Part shown: piece by piece, positions 34,395 to 42,196 of the stretch | How the letters are laid out: each line of letters opens with the position of its first letter | Numbering within the stretch: position 1 is the stretch's first letter | Source of the DNA: Archangium sp. | Lineage (GTDB): Bacteria > Myxococcota > Myxococcia > Myxococcales > Myxococcaceae | NCBI GenBank assembly: GCA_030681645.1 | Contig: JAUXRX010000005.1 | Coordinates: forward strand, 1-64,000 | Direction: 5' to 3' | Length of the DNA: 64,000 nt | Notes under the pieces: generated by a model | The model's database searches: none | Seen by the model: only the letters and a program-made list of their open reading frames with translations | What the model was told of the DNA's origin: nothing | Program-made: the position numbers and the translations under genes

Positions 34395-34777
34395 TTCTCC
34401 TCGATACCCACGTGCTCCTCTGGATGGTGGGCGACCAGCGCCGGGTTTCCAGGACCGGGCTCCGTGCCATCCGGGCGGCCCGGAAACTCCTCCTGGCCGA
34501 CATCAGCTTCCGCGAAGTCGCGACGCTCGAGCGAGCCGGCAGGATTCAGCTCGACCGTGACGTCTCGGAGTGGCTCGACGAGGCGGTCACTGCGCTCGCG
34601 CTCGAGGTGGTCGCCATCAGCCCTTCGATCGCAGCGCGCTCGACTCACATCGCGCAGGACTTCCATGGAGACCCGGCTGACCAGCTCATCGCGGCGACGG
34701 CCATCGAGCTCGATGTGCCGCTCGTCACCGCTGACGAGCAGCTCCGGGCATCGCCTGCGGTGCGGACCATCTGGTAG
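34382..34777 (+). CDS. vapC: PIN-domain toxin (VapC family)
   Basis: A 131-aa PIN-domain ribonuclease toxin. The metal-binding acidic residues are Asp in LLDTHVLLW near residue 8, Glu in SFREVATLE near residue 46, and two Asp in GDPADQLIAATA near residue 98, with VTADEQL after them. The SFREVATL and GDPADQLIAA signatures match the group that pairs with Phd-type antitoxins. It would cleave RNA when the upstream antitoxin is lost. The pair lies between the polysaccharide locus and a lipoprotein gene. Confidence 0.9.
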   Translation: MERLVLLDTHVLLWMVGDQRRVSRTGLRAIRAARKLLLADISFREVATLERAGRIQLDRDVSEWLDEAVTALALEVVAISPSIAARSTHIAQDFHGDPADQLIAATAIELDVPLVTADEQLRASPAVRTIW

Positions 34778-34795
34778 GGCCGCACCGTCGGATTT

Positions 34796-34836
34796 TGCAG
34801 GCAGTGCCTGCAGAATTGTCCAGACGCCGTCTGGAC
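34796..34836. terminator. two tandem hairpins between convergent genes
   Basis: TGCAGGC-AGT-GCCTGCA (34796-34812) and GTCCAGAC-GCC-GTCTGGAC (34818-34836) are perfect short hairpins with 7-bp and 8-bp stems. They lie between the toxin stop and the convergent lipoprotein stop. There is no T-run, so termination is plausible but unproven. Confidence 0.4.
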
Positions 34837-34863
34837 TATCTCAGGGACAGATCGCCGCCCGTG

Positions 34864-37173
34864 TCAGGGGCAGCCGGGGTTGGGCTCAAAGGTGGTGTCG
34901 ACGTTGCCTGCATTGCCCGCAGTGCGCTGGTACTTCGGCCACGCGTGCTGCGAGTCGTCCAGCTTGGGCGAGTCGACGATGATGGCCGTGACCGTCCCGC
35001 TCGTCGAGGCGACGTACAACACGCCCACCCTCGCGCCGGCGATGCCCGCACCCGACGCGTCGCGGACACAATCGAGCGTCGGTGAGGAGACGGCGCCGCC
35101 GGCGGGAATCACCGCCCGCCAACTCAGCGTTGTCGCGAGGCTCTGAAAGACCGTCAGCTGGCCGCTCCCATCGACCACGTAGCCCAGTCGATTCGTGCCG
35201 GCCCCGGCCCCCAGCACCGGCGTGCTCGATGCGTGAGCGGTGGTGTTCGGTCCAGCGGCCAACGTCGGCGGGTTGACCGTGAAGCGGCTGATGTTCGGCG
35301 TGGCGCCGGCGACTCCCGCGTAGATGAAGCCTGCCTCGGAGCCGGTCCGGTACAAGAGTGCAGGCATCCCCACAGGCTCGGTCCCCGTGGAGATAGGGGT
35401 GACCATCGCTCCCGACAGCGGCACCAGGTGCATGTTGCCGAGGCTGAGCCCGCCGCTCGCCGCCAGCTGCCAGCCGCCCGCGTTGAGCGTCTGGTGGAGT
35501 GCGCTCCCGGTCAGCACTGACGCGGAAATCGCGGTGCCCGGCCGACCCAGCGATGTCGGGGCGGACCAGGCGGATGTCAGGGTCGCGGAGAACGTCCGCG
35601 CGCCTCGGCCGATGAAGTAGGCCGTCGTGCCGTCGATAGCTACGTTGGTGGCCGATTCGACGGCGGTGGGCACAACAGGCGCCGCGAAGTCGACGTATTC
35701 CGAGGGGGCGCCGATGCAGTTGGTGCTGGCCGTGGCACGGTAGGCCACGGGCTGCGCGTCCGTCGGCGCCGCCCCAGGGCCGATGGCCCCCACCGCAACT
35801 GGCTCAACGCTGCCTCCGAACCTGAGCAACCCGATGCCCGAGTAGCTCCTCGAGCCGGCGCCGAATGAGCACTCCGGACGTGGCGCCTGCCCACCGTCAC
35901 TGGAGAGCCGGCCTCCAATCGCTCCGCCGTTGCTGCTGTTGGCCGCGTAGAACACCACCTCCCCCGCATCCGTGGTTGCGACGGCCAAGCTCTGAATCGA
36001 CCCCAGGTCCACGCCTCCGTCCGGCCAACCCGGCTTCGTCACGCCCGCGGGCGACAGCGCAAACAAGGTGCCCGTTGTCGCGGTCCGGTCGCTGCCGACG
36101 TACACGGTGCCATCGGCTCCGAGCGCCAACGCTGCGCGAAGCGTGTCCGTCCTCGTCACCTCTCGCTGCCAACGCAACCGCGTCACGTTCGCTGCGCCCC
36201 CGTCGGCCGTTGAGGTGACATTCGAGAGCAGGTCCTGCGCGATGGCCCCGATGAGAAATCCACCGTCCATCCCCGGCAGCGGCGGCTCCGACATGTCCAC
36301 GTTGAAGCAGCGGCACCACGTCGAGGGCGTGCACGTTCCAACCGGGCAGGTCGTCATCGCCTGCGGCCGGCCGTCGAAGGTCATCGACGCCTGGCTCAGC
36401 GGCTCATCCGCCGACACCACGTGCATCACCAGCTCATCTCGCTTGAACGTCACCCCTCCATCAATCGAACGGATGGTGATTCCCGGCCCGCTGTTGTCGA
36501 CGAGCAGCGGCCGCGTGGTCGACTGGACGAAATTGGGAAGGCCCGCGTCGTAGAAGGCCTTCAAGGTGTAGCTCCCGCTCATCAAGGGGGCGCCCGCATC
36601 GACCGTCGCAAGGAAGACGCTACCGTTGCGCATCAACCTCCACACCCCGGCCCGGGTCACTCCCGCGCTGTACTCGACGTCAATCGCGTTGGGCGGATTG
36701 GTTCCCTGGAGTCCGACGCCAACGACGAGGCTCGCGGACAGGCTGACGACCGACCGCGCCCCCCCGTACGGCCCTGCGTCCTGCGGCTCCGTCAACACCA
36801 CGCCGCTGTAGGAGAAGACGCAGCCACCCGCGTCGCTCGCGTCCACCTGGCACTCGAAGCCTGGATTGCAGGTGACCCCATCACAGGGAGGAGGACCCGC
36901 GTCCGTTCCACCTCCGCCGCCCGTCGCGCCACCGCCGCCCGTCGCGCCGCCGCCTCCGCCCGTCGTCGCGCCACCGCCTCCACCGGTCGTCGCGCCGCCT
37001 CCACCTCCGGTCGTCGCGCCTCCCCCGCCGCCCACACCCGCGTCGAGGAGGAAGCAGAAGCCTGACTCGCAGGCCGCGTTGTCCCCGCAGTCGCCGTCGA
37101 CCTCGCAGGTCTTTGCGCCGAACGTGCACGAGGAGAAGGCCGCCAACACCGCTACGCCAAGCACTTGCCTCAT
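34864..37173 (-). CDS. Gly-linker lipoprotein with PQQ-like beta-propeller segment
   Basis: A 769-aa outer-envelope lipoprotein. The signal peptide is MRQVLGVAVLAAFSSC with a lipobox (FSSC). A Cys-rich segment follows (CEVDGDCGDNAACESGFC), then about 45 residues of GGGGGATT repeats, a second Cys-containing module (CDGVTCNPGFECQVD), and a long beta-rich region. The latter includes GADGTVYVGSDR and ALSPAGVTKPGWPDGG, which look like PQQ/beta-propeller blades. ATG 37173 is preferred because GGGAAG lies 6 bases upstream; ATG 37188 is in frame. Such modular lipoproteins are common in myxobacteria and have no assigned role. Confidence 0.75.
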   Translation of the reverse strand: MRQVLGVAVLAAFSSCTFGAKTCEVDGDCGDNAACESGFCFLLDAGVGGGGGATTGGGGGATTGGGGGATTGGGGGATGGGGATGGGGGTDAGPPPCDGVTCNPGFECQVDASDAGGCVFSYSGVVLTEPQDAGPYGGARSVVSLSASLVVGVGLQGTNPPNAIDVEYSAGVTRAGVWRLMRNGSVFLATVDAGAPLMSGSYTLKAFYDAGLPNFVQSTTRPLLVDNSGPGITIRSIDGGVTFKRDELVMHVVSADEPLSQASMTFDGRPQAMTTCPVGTCTPSTWCRCFNVDMSEPPLPGMDGGFLIGAIAQDLLSNVTSTADGGAANVTRLRWQREVTRTDTLRAALALGADGTVYVGSDRTATTGTLFALSPAGVTKPGWPDGGVDLGSIQSLAVATTDAGEVVFYAANSSNGGAIGGRLSSDGGQAPRPECSFGAGSRSYSGIGLLRFGGSVEPVAVGAIGPGAAPTDAQPVAYRATASTNCIGAPSEYVDFAAPVVPTAVESATNVAIDGTTAYFIGRGARTFSATLTSAWSAPTSLGRPGTAISASVLTGSALHQTLNAGGWQLAASGGLSLGNMHLVPLSGAMVTPISTGTEPVGMPALLYRTGSEAGFIYAGVAGATPNISRFTVNPPTLAAGPNTTAHASSTPVLGAGAGTNRLGYVVDGSGQLTVFQSLATTLSWRAVIPAGGAVSSPTLDCVRDASGAGIAGARVGVLYVASTSGTVTAIIVDSPKLDDSQHAWPKYQRTAGNAGNVDTTFEPNPGCP

Positions 37174-37253
37174 CGAGATCTTCCCCATGGTTCGCGCGCC
37201 TGGCGCAATCTCGGACGATTTACCATCGGGTCTTCCCAAGACGAGCAAAGATC

Positions 37254-37298
37254 GCCCCTCACCCCGACCCTCTCCCCGCTTCGCAGGGAGAGGGAGAC
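37254..37298. repeat. REP-like palindrome, family A copy 1
   Basis: The pattern is CCCCTCACCCC, a spacer, then a hairpin with arms CCCTCTCCC (37268-37276) and GGGAGAGGG (37286-37294). It begins right after the ftsY stop and fills most of the gap to the lipoprotein gene. It may end ftsY transcription. Five more copies occur at 39389, 41770, 45278, 49461 and 61452. Confidence 0.85.
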
Positions 37299-38786
37299 TC
37301 AGTCGAAGAGCGCTTCCACGAATTCTTTCGGGTCGAAGGGCCTCAGGTCGGCGACCTTCTCTCCCACGCCCACCCACGACACCGGCACCTTCATCTCGTC
37401 GCAGATGCCGATGATCACCCCGCCCTTCGCCGTTCCGTCCAGCTTCGTCAGCGCGATCGAGGTGATCCCCACCGCCTCGTGAAACTGCCTCGCCTGCACG
37501 ATCGCGTTCTGGCCATTCGTCGAATCGAGCACCAGCAACACCTCGTGCGGTGCTCCCGGCAGCGCCTTCTCGATCACCCGACGGACCTTCTTCAGCTCCT
37601 CCATCAGGTTCGCCTTGGTGTGCAGGCGACCGGCGGTGTCCGCGATCACCAGGTCGACCTTCCGCTCCACGCCCTGCTTCACCGCGTCGAACACCACCGA
37701 CGCCGGATCCGCCTCGTCCTTCCCCTTCACCAACTGCGCTCCCGCGCGCTCTGCCCACACGTCGAGCTGCTCCGCTGCCGCCGCTCGGAACGTGTCGCCC
37801 GCCCCCAGGAGCACCTTCTTCCCCGCCGCCGTCGCCTTCGCCGCCAGCTTGCCGATCGTCGTCGTCTTGCCCGACCCGTTGACTCCGATGACCATGATCA
37901 CGTGCGGAGGCCCACCACCCCCCAGCGTGTGGTTCGCCTTCAACGTCACGATCCGCTGCACTTCGTCGCGGATCACGCTCTTCAGGTCCTGCGAGCCCTT
38001 CGCCGTGTCCCGCGCGTGCTGCACCAGGCGCGAGGCCGTCTTCACCCCGATGTCCGCCGTGAAGAGCACCTCTTCCAGCTCGGCCAGCACGCTCTCGTCG
38101 ATCGGCTTCGGCGCGGCGCTGAACAGCCCCGACAGCCTCGCCATGAAGCCTTCACGCTTCGTCTTCGACAGCCCCGCCGCCAGCGTCTGCCCTCCCTCCG
38201 CCGCCACCTTCCGCGCCTGCTCGAGCTTCGCTTCCGCCGCGAGCCGCGCCGCTTCCTCGACCTTGCGCTGGGCCTCTTCCGCCGCGAGCCGGGCAGCCTC
38301 TTCCCGCTCTCTCTTCTTGCGGTCCTTCTCCTCGGACTCCGCCGCTTTCTCGGCCCGGTAGGCGTCCTTCTTCGCCGCTTCCGCGTCGTCCCGCAGTTTC
38401 TGCTGCGCGGCTTCGAGGGCCGCTCGCGCGGGCGCGTCGGCCTTCGACTTCTCCGCCTCGAGGTCCGCCAGCTTCGCCTTGAGCTCGTCCGCCTGGCGGC
38501 GCAGCGTCTCGGCTTCCGCCTTCTTCTGCGCCTCCAGCTCGGAGGGCGGCAACGTCACCTTCGGCGCCACCACTTCCGGCGGCTTCGATGGCTCGAGCGA
38601 CGGCGTGAGCTGCGTCGTGGACTGGAGCTTCGGCTTCTCAGCCGTCTTCCCCCGCGCCCACATCTTGCGGACGAAGAGCACCATCAGCAGCACCAGGCCG
38701 CCGATGAGCAGAATCGTCACCAGCGGGTTCCCGTCTTCGACCGGAACCTGCGCGGACACCCACGACTGCAGCGAGGGCGTCGTCAC
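37299..38786 (-). CDS. ftsY: signal recognition particle receptor FtsY
   Basis: A 495-aa SRP receptor that docks ribosome-nascent chain complexes at the membrane. A membrane anchor lies near residues 22-40 ([18 protein letters not shown]). A highly charged Ala/Glu/Lys coiled coil follows (about 80-195), then the NG GTPase domain from about 205. The GTPase shows the P-loop [34 protein letters not shown] and [10 protein letters not shown]. It starts at ATG 38786 and shares 4 bases with the preceding lipoprotein gene. The transmembrane anchor and long coiled coil are unlike the acidic A-domain of E. coli FtsY. Confidence 0.95.
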   Translation of the reverse strand: MTTPSLQSWVSAQVPVEDGNPLVTILLIGGLVLLMVLFVRKMWARGKTAEKPKLQSTTQLTPSLEPSKPPEVVAPKVTLPPSELEAQKKAEAETLRRQADELKAKLADLEAEKSKADAPARAALEAAQQKLRDDAEAAKKDAYRAEKAAESEEKDRKKREREEAARLAAEEAQRKVEEAARLAAEAKLEQARKVAAEGGQTLAAGLSKTKREGFMARLSGLFSAAPKPIDESVLAELEEVLFTADIGVKTASRLVQHARDTAKGSQDLKSVIRDEVQRIVTLKANHTLGGGGPPHVIMVIGVNGSGKTTTIGKLAAKATAAGKKVLLGAGDTFRAAAAEQLDVWAERAGAQLVKGKDEADPASVVFDAVKQGVERKVDLVIADTAGRLHTKANLMEELKKVRRVIEKALPGAPHEVLLVLDSTNGQNAIVQARQFHEAVGITSIALTKLDGTAKGGVIIGICDEMKVPVSWVGVGEKVADLRPFDPKEFVEALFD

Positions 38787-39334
38787 GGCGCCGCGGCCAC
38801 GACGGGGAACTTGGCCACGAACAGGCGGTCACGCCCGTCGTTGGGCACCTGGTCCTTGTTGACGATCGGCAACCGCTGGTCCGTCTTCGGATCCCAGAAG
38901 CCCAGGACCAGCGACAGCCCCCGCACCGGCATCCCCACCGGAATCGGAATGTCGAACACGTCCTGCACCATCTCGCCCGGCGCCCACTGAGAGGTCGGCT
39001 TCGACCGCGGCGCGTGATCCACGTTCAGCCGATCGACCCGGCCGTCCACGTCTTCCACGTGCACGAAGATCATGTAGTCGCGGTCGATCTTCGCCAGCAC
39101 CTTGAAGTTCGCCAGCACCCTCACCGGCTGGCCCGCTTCTCCCCGGCTCGGGCTCAGGACCACCGAGCTCAGCTCGATCGCGTCTCCGAAGTTCGCCCCG
39201 CTCTTGAACTCCTGCGGCGGCGCAGGCGGCAGCTTCGGCGCAGACCCCACCGTGCCTTCCTTCGTGGGCGCTTCCACGATGCAGGCGGTGGACATCGACA
39301 TGGACAGCGCTGCGATGAGGACCCAGGGGCGCAT
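38783..39334 (-). CDS. small lipoprotein of unknown function
   Basis: A 183-aa lipoprotein. The signal peptide [18 protein letters not shown] ends in a lipobox (STAC). The mature part is Pro-rich at first, then a single beta-rich domain with [16 protein letters not shown] and [14 protein letters not shown] start it at ATG 39334, since upstream codons run into a REP-like repeat. It is coupled to ftsY by a 4-base overlap. Nothing in the sequence gives a function. Confidence 0.75.
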   Translation of the reverse strand: MRPWVLIAALSMSMSTACIVEAPTKEGTVGSAPKLPPAPPQEFKSGANFGDAIELSSVVLSPSRGEAGQPVRVLANFKVLAKIDRDYMIFVHVEDVDGRVDRLNVDHAPRSKPTSQWAPGEMVQDVFDIPIPVGMPVRGLSLVLGFWDPKTDQRLPIVNKDQVPNDGRDRLFVAKFPVVAAAP

Positions 39335-39388
39335 TCGCGCGGCTTGTACCTCTCGCGGTGTTCGATGCAAGCAGAGAGGGCAGTCTTG

Positions 39389-39430
39389 CCCCTCACCCCG
39401 CCCTCTCCCCGCGTCGCAGGGAGAGGGTGA
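39389..39430. repeat. REP-like palindrome, family A copy 2
   Basis: CCCCTCACCCC followed by CCCTCTCCC / GGGAGAGGG arms around GCGTCGCA-like spacer bases. It sits just past the 3' end of the RNase P RNA gene on the minus strand and upstream of the small lipoprotein, and could help end rnpB transcription. Confidence 0.85.
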
Positions 39431-39435
39431 AAAAT

Positions 39436-39845
39436 GGTCGGAGCAGCCCTGTAAGCCGGGTTCTGTCCCCGGGTTGCCCCGGGTGGTGAACATTCATCCA
39501 GGGTCGTCGTTGCCGACGCCCTCGTACCGCTTTTAGCGAGCAGACCCGGGAGCGTCGGGCGGGCTACCCTTGCCTCCTCCCCTTTCGGTTCGGAGACGCT
39601 CCCCTATTGGCTCTTGCTCCGGGTGGGGTTTGCCTTGCCGCCCCTGTCACCAGGAACGCGGTGCGCTCTTACCGCACCTTTTCACCCTTACCTGCCGTTG
39701 CCGACAGGCGGTTCTTTTCTGTGGCACTTTCCTGCAGCTCGCGCCGACTGGCCGTTAACCAGCACCCTGCCCTGTGGAGCCCGGACTTTCCTCCCGCCAG
39801 CCCGTCCTGCGCTGACCGGCGTTCACCCGGACTGCTCCGACCGCC
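39436..39845 (-). ncRNA. rnpB: RNase P RNA, bacterial type A
   Basis: On the minus strand the sequence has the universal 5' core GAGGAAAGTCCGGGCTCC and the 3' core ACAGAACCCGGCTTACAG, which together form P4. The distal ends GTCGGAGCAG and CTGCTCCGAC pair as P1. The span of about 410 nt is normal for type A. It is the catalytic subunit that trims tRNA 5' leaders. End coordinates are set from the P1 stem and may be off by a few bases. Confidence 0.95.
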
Positions 39846-39863
39846 TTCAGCAGTAACACAGGG

Positions 39864-39947
39864 AGAAAAAGGGGACAGGCTGCTTTTTCTCGCGAACTCA
39901 AGACAGGGACTCACTGCGCGAGAAAAAGCAGCCTGTCCCCTTTTTCT
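39864..39947. repeat. paired inverted repeat, family B copy 1
   Basis: Two perfect 31-base inverted arms (39864-39894 and 39917-39947), each containing AAAAGGGGACAGGCT and its complement, flank a 22-base loop. The right arm reaches two bases into the RNase HI stop codon and the left arm ends just before RNase P RNA. The structure would be a strong hairpin in a transcript of either strand, and may stop RNase HI transcripts before rnpB. Confidence 0.9.
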
Positions 39948-40554
39948 ACATCCGCTCTTCGATCGCCTTGTTCGACATCTCGTCGGCGGCGCGGTTCATC
40001 TCTCGCGGCACGTGCACCAGCTTCACCCGCTCGAACTCGTTGAGCACCTTGAGCGCTTCTTCGTAGAGGGGCCGCAGGCTCGGTGACTTCACCTGGTACC
40101 GCCCCCCCAGCTGCCGAATCATCAGCTCGGAATCGGCGAACACCTCGACCTCGCGCACGCCCAGTTCCCTGGCGCGCTTCAGGCCCAGCAGGAGCCCCTG
40201 GTACTCGGCGTAGTTGTTCGTCTGGTGACCGAGGAACTTGCCCAGGCGATCGACCACCTGCCCCGACGGCTCGACCAGCACCGCGCCCGCACCGGCCGGC
40301 CCCGGGTTTCCCCGCGCCGCGCCGTCGGAATAGAGCCGCAGGCGGATGTACACCGGCGCCGCCTCGACCTCTTCGCCGCCCTTGCCTTCCAGCAGCCCCG
40401 CCGCCTTCTCCAGCGCGCGCTGCAGCTTGTTGCGATCGAGCTGGGGAAACGCGCCCAGCGTGGCGACCAGCGGCTCCTCACGGGCGATGAAGCGCAACAC
40501 GGCCGCCTGCATCGCGCGGCCCGTCAACGCCTTGGAGCTCTTCGAGGTCGCCAT
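39946..40554 (-). CDS. rnhA: ribonuclease HI
   Basis: A 202-aa protein whose C-terminal two thirds form an RNase HI domain. The first catalytic Asp is in LYSDGAARGNPGPAGAG near residue 76, the Glu in NNYAEYQGLL near 116, the second Asp in FADSEL near 140, and the last in NRAADEMSN near 188. The N-terminal 70 residues are a helical extension of unknown role. It would remove RNA from RNA-DNA hybrids. It follows the zinc-ribbon coiled-coil gene by 18 bases on the same strand, so the two are probably co-transcribed. Confidence 0.9.
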   Translation of the reverse strand: MATSKSSKALTGRAMQAAVLRFIAREEPLVATLGAFPQLDRNKLQRALEKAAGLLEGKGGEEVEAAPVYIRLRLYSDGAARGNPGPAGAGAVLVEPSGQVVDRLGKFLGHQTNNYAEYQGLLLGLKRARELGVREVEVFADSELMIRQLGGRYQVKSPSLRPLYEEALKVLNEFERVKLVHVPREMNRAADEMSNKAIEERM

Positions 40555-40572
40555 TCAGGGTCGCGGAACTAC

Positions 40573-41301
40573 CTACTTCGCAGCCGGAGCGTCGAGCGTT
40601 TCAGCCGCGTAGATGATGCGGGTGCACGACGGGCAGGTGTCGATGCCCTTCGTCGCCACGAGCGTGTTGAAGCGCTGCGCGGGGATGTTCATGCGGCAAC
40701 CACCACACGTGCCGGGGTGATTGACCGGCACCAGCGCCGGCATCCGCTTCTTGCGCACCACGTCGTATTGGCGCAGCAATTTCTCGTCGACGCGCTTCGC
40801 GGCGGTGGCCCGCTCGCCGTCGACGATGGCCACCTGCGCCTCGACGTCGGCCAGCTTGCCCTTGAGCGCGGTGATGCGATCGACCAGGTCCCTGGTCTTG
40901 ACGGTGAACTCGGCTTCCTTCGCCTTGACCACCTCGCGCTGCACCACCGCCTGGCGGCCCAGCTCCTGGACCTCCTCGGCCATGGTGAGCTGACCCTTCT
41001 TGGCGATGTCGATCTCGCGGGCGAGGGCTGAGTACTCGCGCGTGGAGCGCTGCTCAGTGAGCCGGCCCTCCCACTTGCGGACCTTGTCCTTGTCGTCGGT
41101 GATCGTCTGCTCGAGCGTGCGGCGCTGAGACTCGAGTTGTTCGAGCTTCGTGCGCTCGGCGTCGACCGAGGCTTTCGCTGCGTTCAGTTGCTTTTCCAGC
41201 TCTGACATCTCGCGTGGGTACACCTCGGCGTTCTTCTTCAGAGCCGCAATGTCGAGGTCCACCTTCTGCAGCGCCGCGAGAGCCAGCAGTTTGTCCCGCA
41301 A
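40573..41301 (-). CDS. coiled-coil zinc-ribbon protein (CdsZ-like)
   Basis: A 242-aa cytoplasmic protein. Residues 1-180 form a long antiparallel coiled coil, and the C-terminal 60 hold a C4 zinc ribbon with CGGCRMN and CPSC. I start it at TTG 41301 because GGAGGA lies 4 bases upstream and the protein then opens with LRDKLLALAALQKVDLDI, the normal family N-terminus. ATG 41361 would add 20 residues. Homologues (zf-RING_7/CdsZ) are linked to translation-related regulation in other bacteria; here the role is unproven. Next gene: RNase HI. Confidence 0.85.
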   Translation of the reverse strand: MRDKLLALAALQKVDLDIAALKKNAEVYPREMSELEKQLNAAKASVDAERTKLEQLESQRRTLEQTITDDKDKVRKWEGRLTEQRSTREYSALAREIDIAKKGQLTMAEEVQELGRQAVVQREVVKAKEAEFTVKTRDLVDRITALKGKLADVEAQVAIVDGERATAAKRVDEKLLRQYDVVRKKRMPALVPVNHPGTCGGCRMNIPAQRFNTLVATKGIDTCPSCTRIIYAAETLDAPAAK

Positions 41302-41497
41302 AACTTCCTCCAACGTGAAAGACGGAAACGGGCCATAGCTGAAACGTGCTTGCCGATCCACGACTTACGATGGGCACCGGCGAGCACTGACAGGCGCGTC
41401 AGACTCGTGGCTCCCGGACGACCTCACCCCGTCGTCGCGACCCACTGAACCGGGCAGAAATCGAAAGGCCTGGCCGTGCGTTGAATGTCTTGACCGG

Positions 41498-41514
41498 TTG
41501 GCAAGCACATTGCT
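41498..41514 (+). promoter_or_regulatory. sigma-54 (RpoN) promoter
   Basis: TTGGCA (41498-41503) and TTGCT (41510-41514) place the invariant GG and GC exactly ten bases apart, as required at -24 and -12. This is close to the consensus TGGCAC-N5-TTGC. The expected start of transcription is near 41525, followed by AAGGGGGAG and the ATG of the 43-aa gene at 41549. An activator site was not identified. Confidence 0.75.
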
Positions 41515-41548
41515 GAGAGAACCCGGTAGCAGCTGAAGGGGGAGCACC

Positions 41549-41680
41549 ATGGGACGCACCAAGCATCCACGTCCGGCACCGCAGACGACCAAGCCTCAGG
41601 GCGAGCAGCAGCTCGGCGCCGTCGCCTGGGCGCAGATCGTCAAGAGCATTCGCGAGCTGAACGAGCCGCACGCGGCCTGA
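41549..41680 (+). CDS. 43-aa protein under a sigma-54 promoter
   Basis: A short gene encoding a basic, Pro/Gln-rich N-terminal half (MGRTKHPRPAPQ...) and an amphipathic helix (AWAQIVKSIRELNE) near the C-terminus. AAGGGGGAG lies 4 bases before ATG 41549, a strong ribosome-binding site, and a good sigma-54 promoter lies 35-50 bases upstream. Codon third positions are mainly G/C, as in neighbours. No family was recognised. It could be a small regulatory or structural peptide made under conditions that activate RpoN. Confidence 0.65.
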   Translation: MGRTKHPRPAPQTTKPQGEQQLGAVAWAQIVKSIRELNEPHAA

Positions 41681-41769
41681 GGGGCCGGAAAAGCACTTCG
41701 CCGCGCCCCTCCCCGAAAGGATGAGCGCGGCGGAACGGCGCGGACGGCGGGGGACGGCGGGCGAAACGG

Positions 41770-41813
41770 CCCCTCACCCCGGCCCTCTCCCCGCTGCGCA
41801 GGGAGAGGGAGAA
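41770..41813. repeat. REP-like palindrome, family A copy 3
   Basis: CCCCTCACCCCGG and the CCCTCTCCC / GGGAGAGGG hairpin lie between the convergent 43-aa gene and the FYDLN-acid gene, ending 2 bases before the latter's stop. It is a plausible two-way transcription stop. Confidence 0.85.
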
Positions 41814-41815
41814 CG

Positions 41816-42070
41816 TCAGGGCTCTTCGTCTTCTTCGACTTCTTCCTCGACCTCTTCGACCTCGTCGCCCTCTTCCTTCTCTGCGGGCTCCACGGCCTCG
41901 ATGATCTTCGGAACGGCAGAGAGGCGGCTGCGACGGCCTTCAGGCTTGGCCGTCGCTTCGCGCTGATCTGACCCACACTTCGGGCAGATCGGGTCGGGCT
42001 TCTTCAAATCGTAGAACTTCGCAGCGCACTTGAAGCAGACGTGCTTGTTGCCGAGATCCTTGGCGGGCAT
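41816..42070 (-). CDS. FYDLN-acid domain zinc-finger protein (TIGR02300 family)
   Basis: An 84-aa protein with two Cys pairs (CFKC and CPKC) around the family signature KFYDLKKPDPICP, followed by a basic stretch (EGRRSRL) and a C-terminus of almost pure Glu/Asp. It matches the FYDLN_acid family by motif and layout. The function is unknown; the acidic tail suggests protein or metal binding. It starts at ATG 42070 and is divergent from the AgmX-type gene. Confidence 0.85.
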   Translation of the reverse strand: MPAKDLGNKHVCFKCAAKFYDLKKPDPICPKCGSDQREATAKPEGRRSRLSAVPKIIEAVEPAEKEEGDEVEEVEEEVEEDEEP

Positions 42071-42196
42071 GAGGCGCGCGACTTAGTGGCGCTGTGTTTC
42101 CAAGTCAACGCTTCACCGGCTAGTGTCGATGACGTCACCGAATCACAAGGGGGCGTCCGGCTCGGCCGTGCGTCCAGGTAAGGGCCGGCAGTCTCC

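Noticed and set aside
36898..37030. Regularly spaced repeats taken for a CRISPR array
   Set aside because: They are in-frame direct repeats coding for a Gly-rich linker, with no unique spacers and no cas genes.
37113..38990. A 625-codon open frame on the plus strand antisense to ftsY
   Set aside because: It is rich in Arg, His and Leu and mirrors the coiled-coil and GTPase codons of ftsY; high-GC third positions keep antisense frames open. FtsY is unmistakable.
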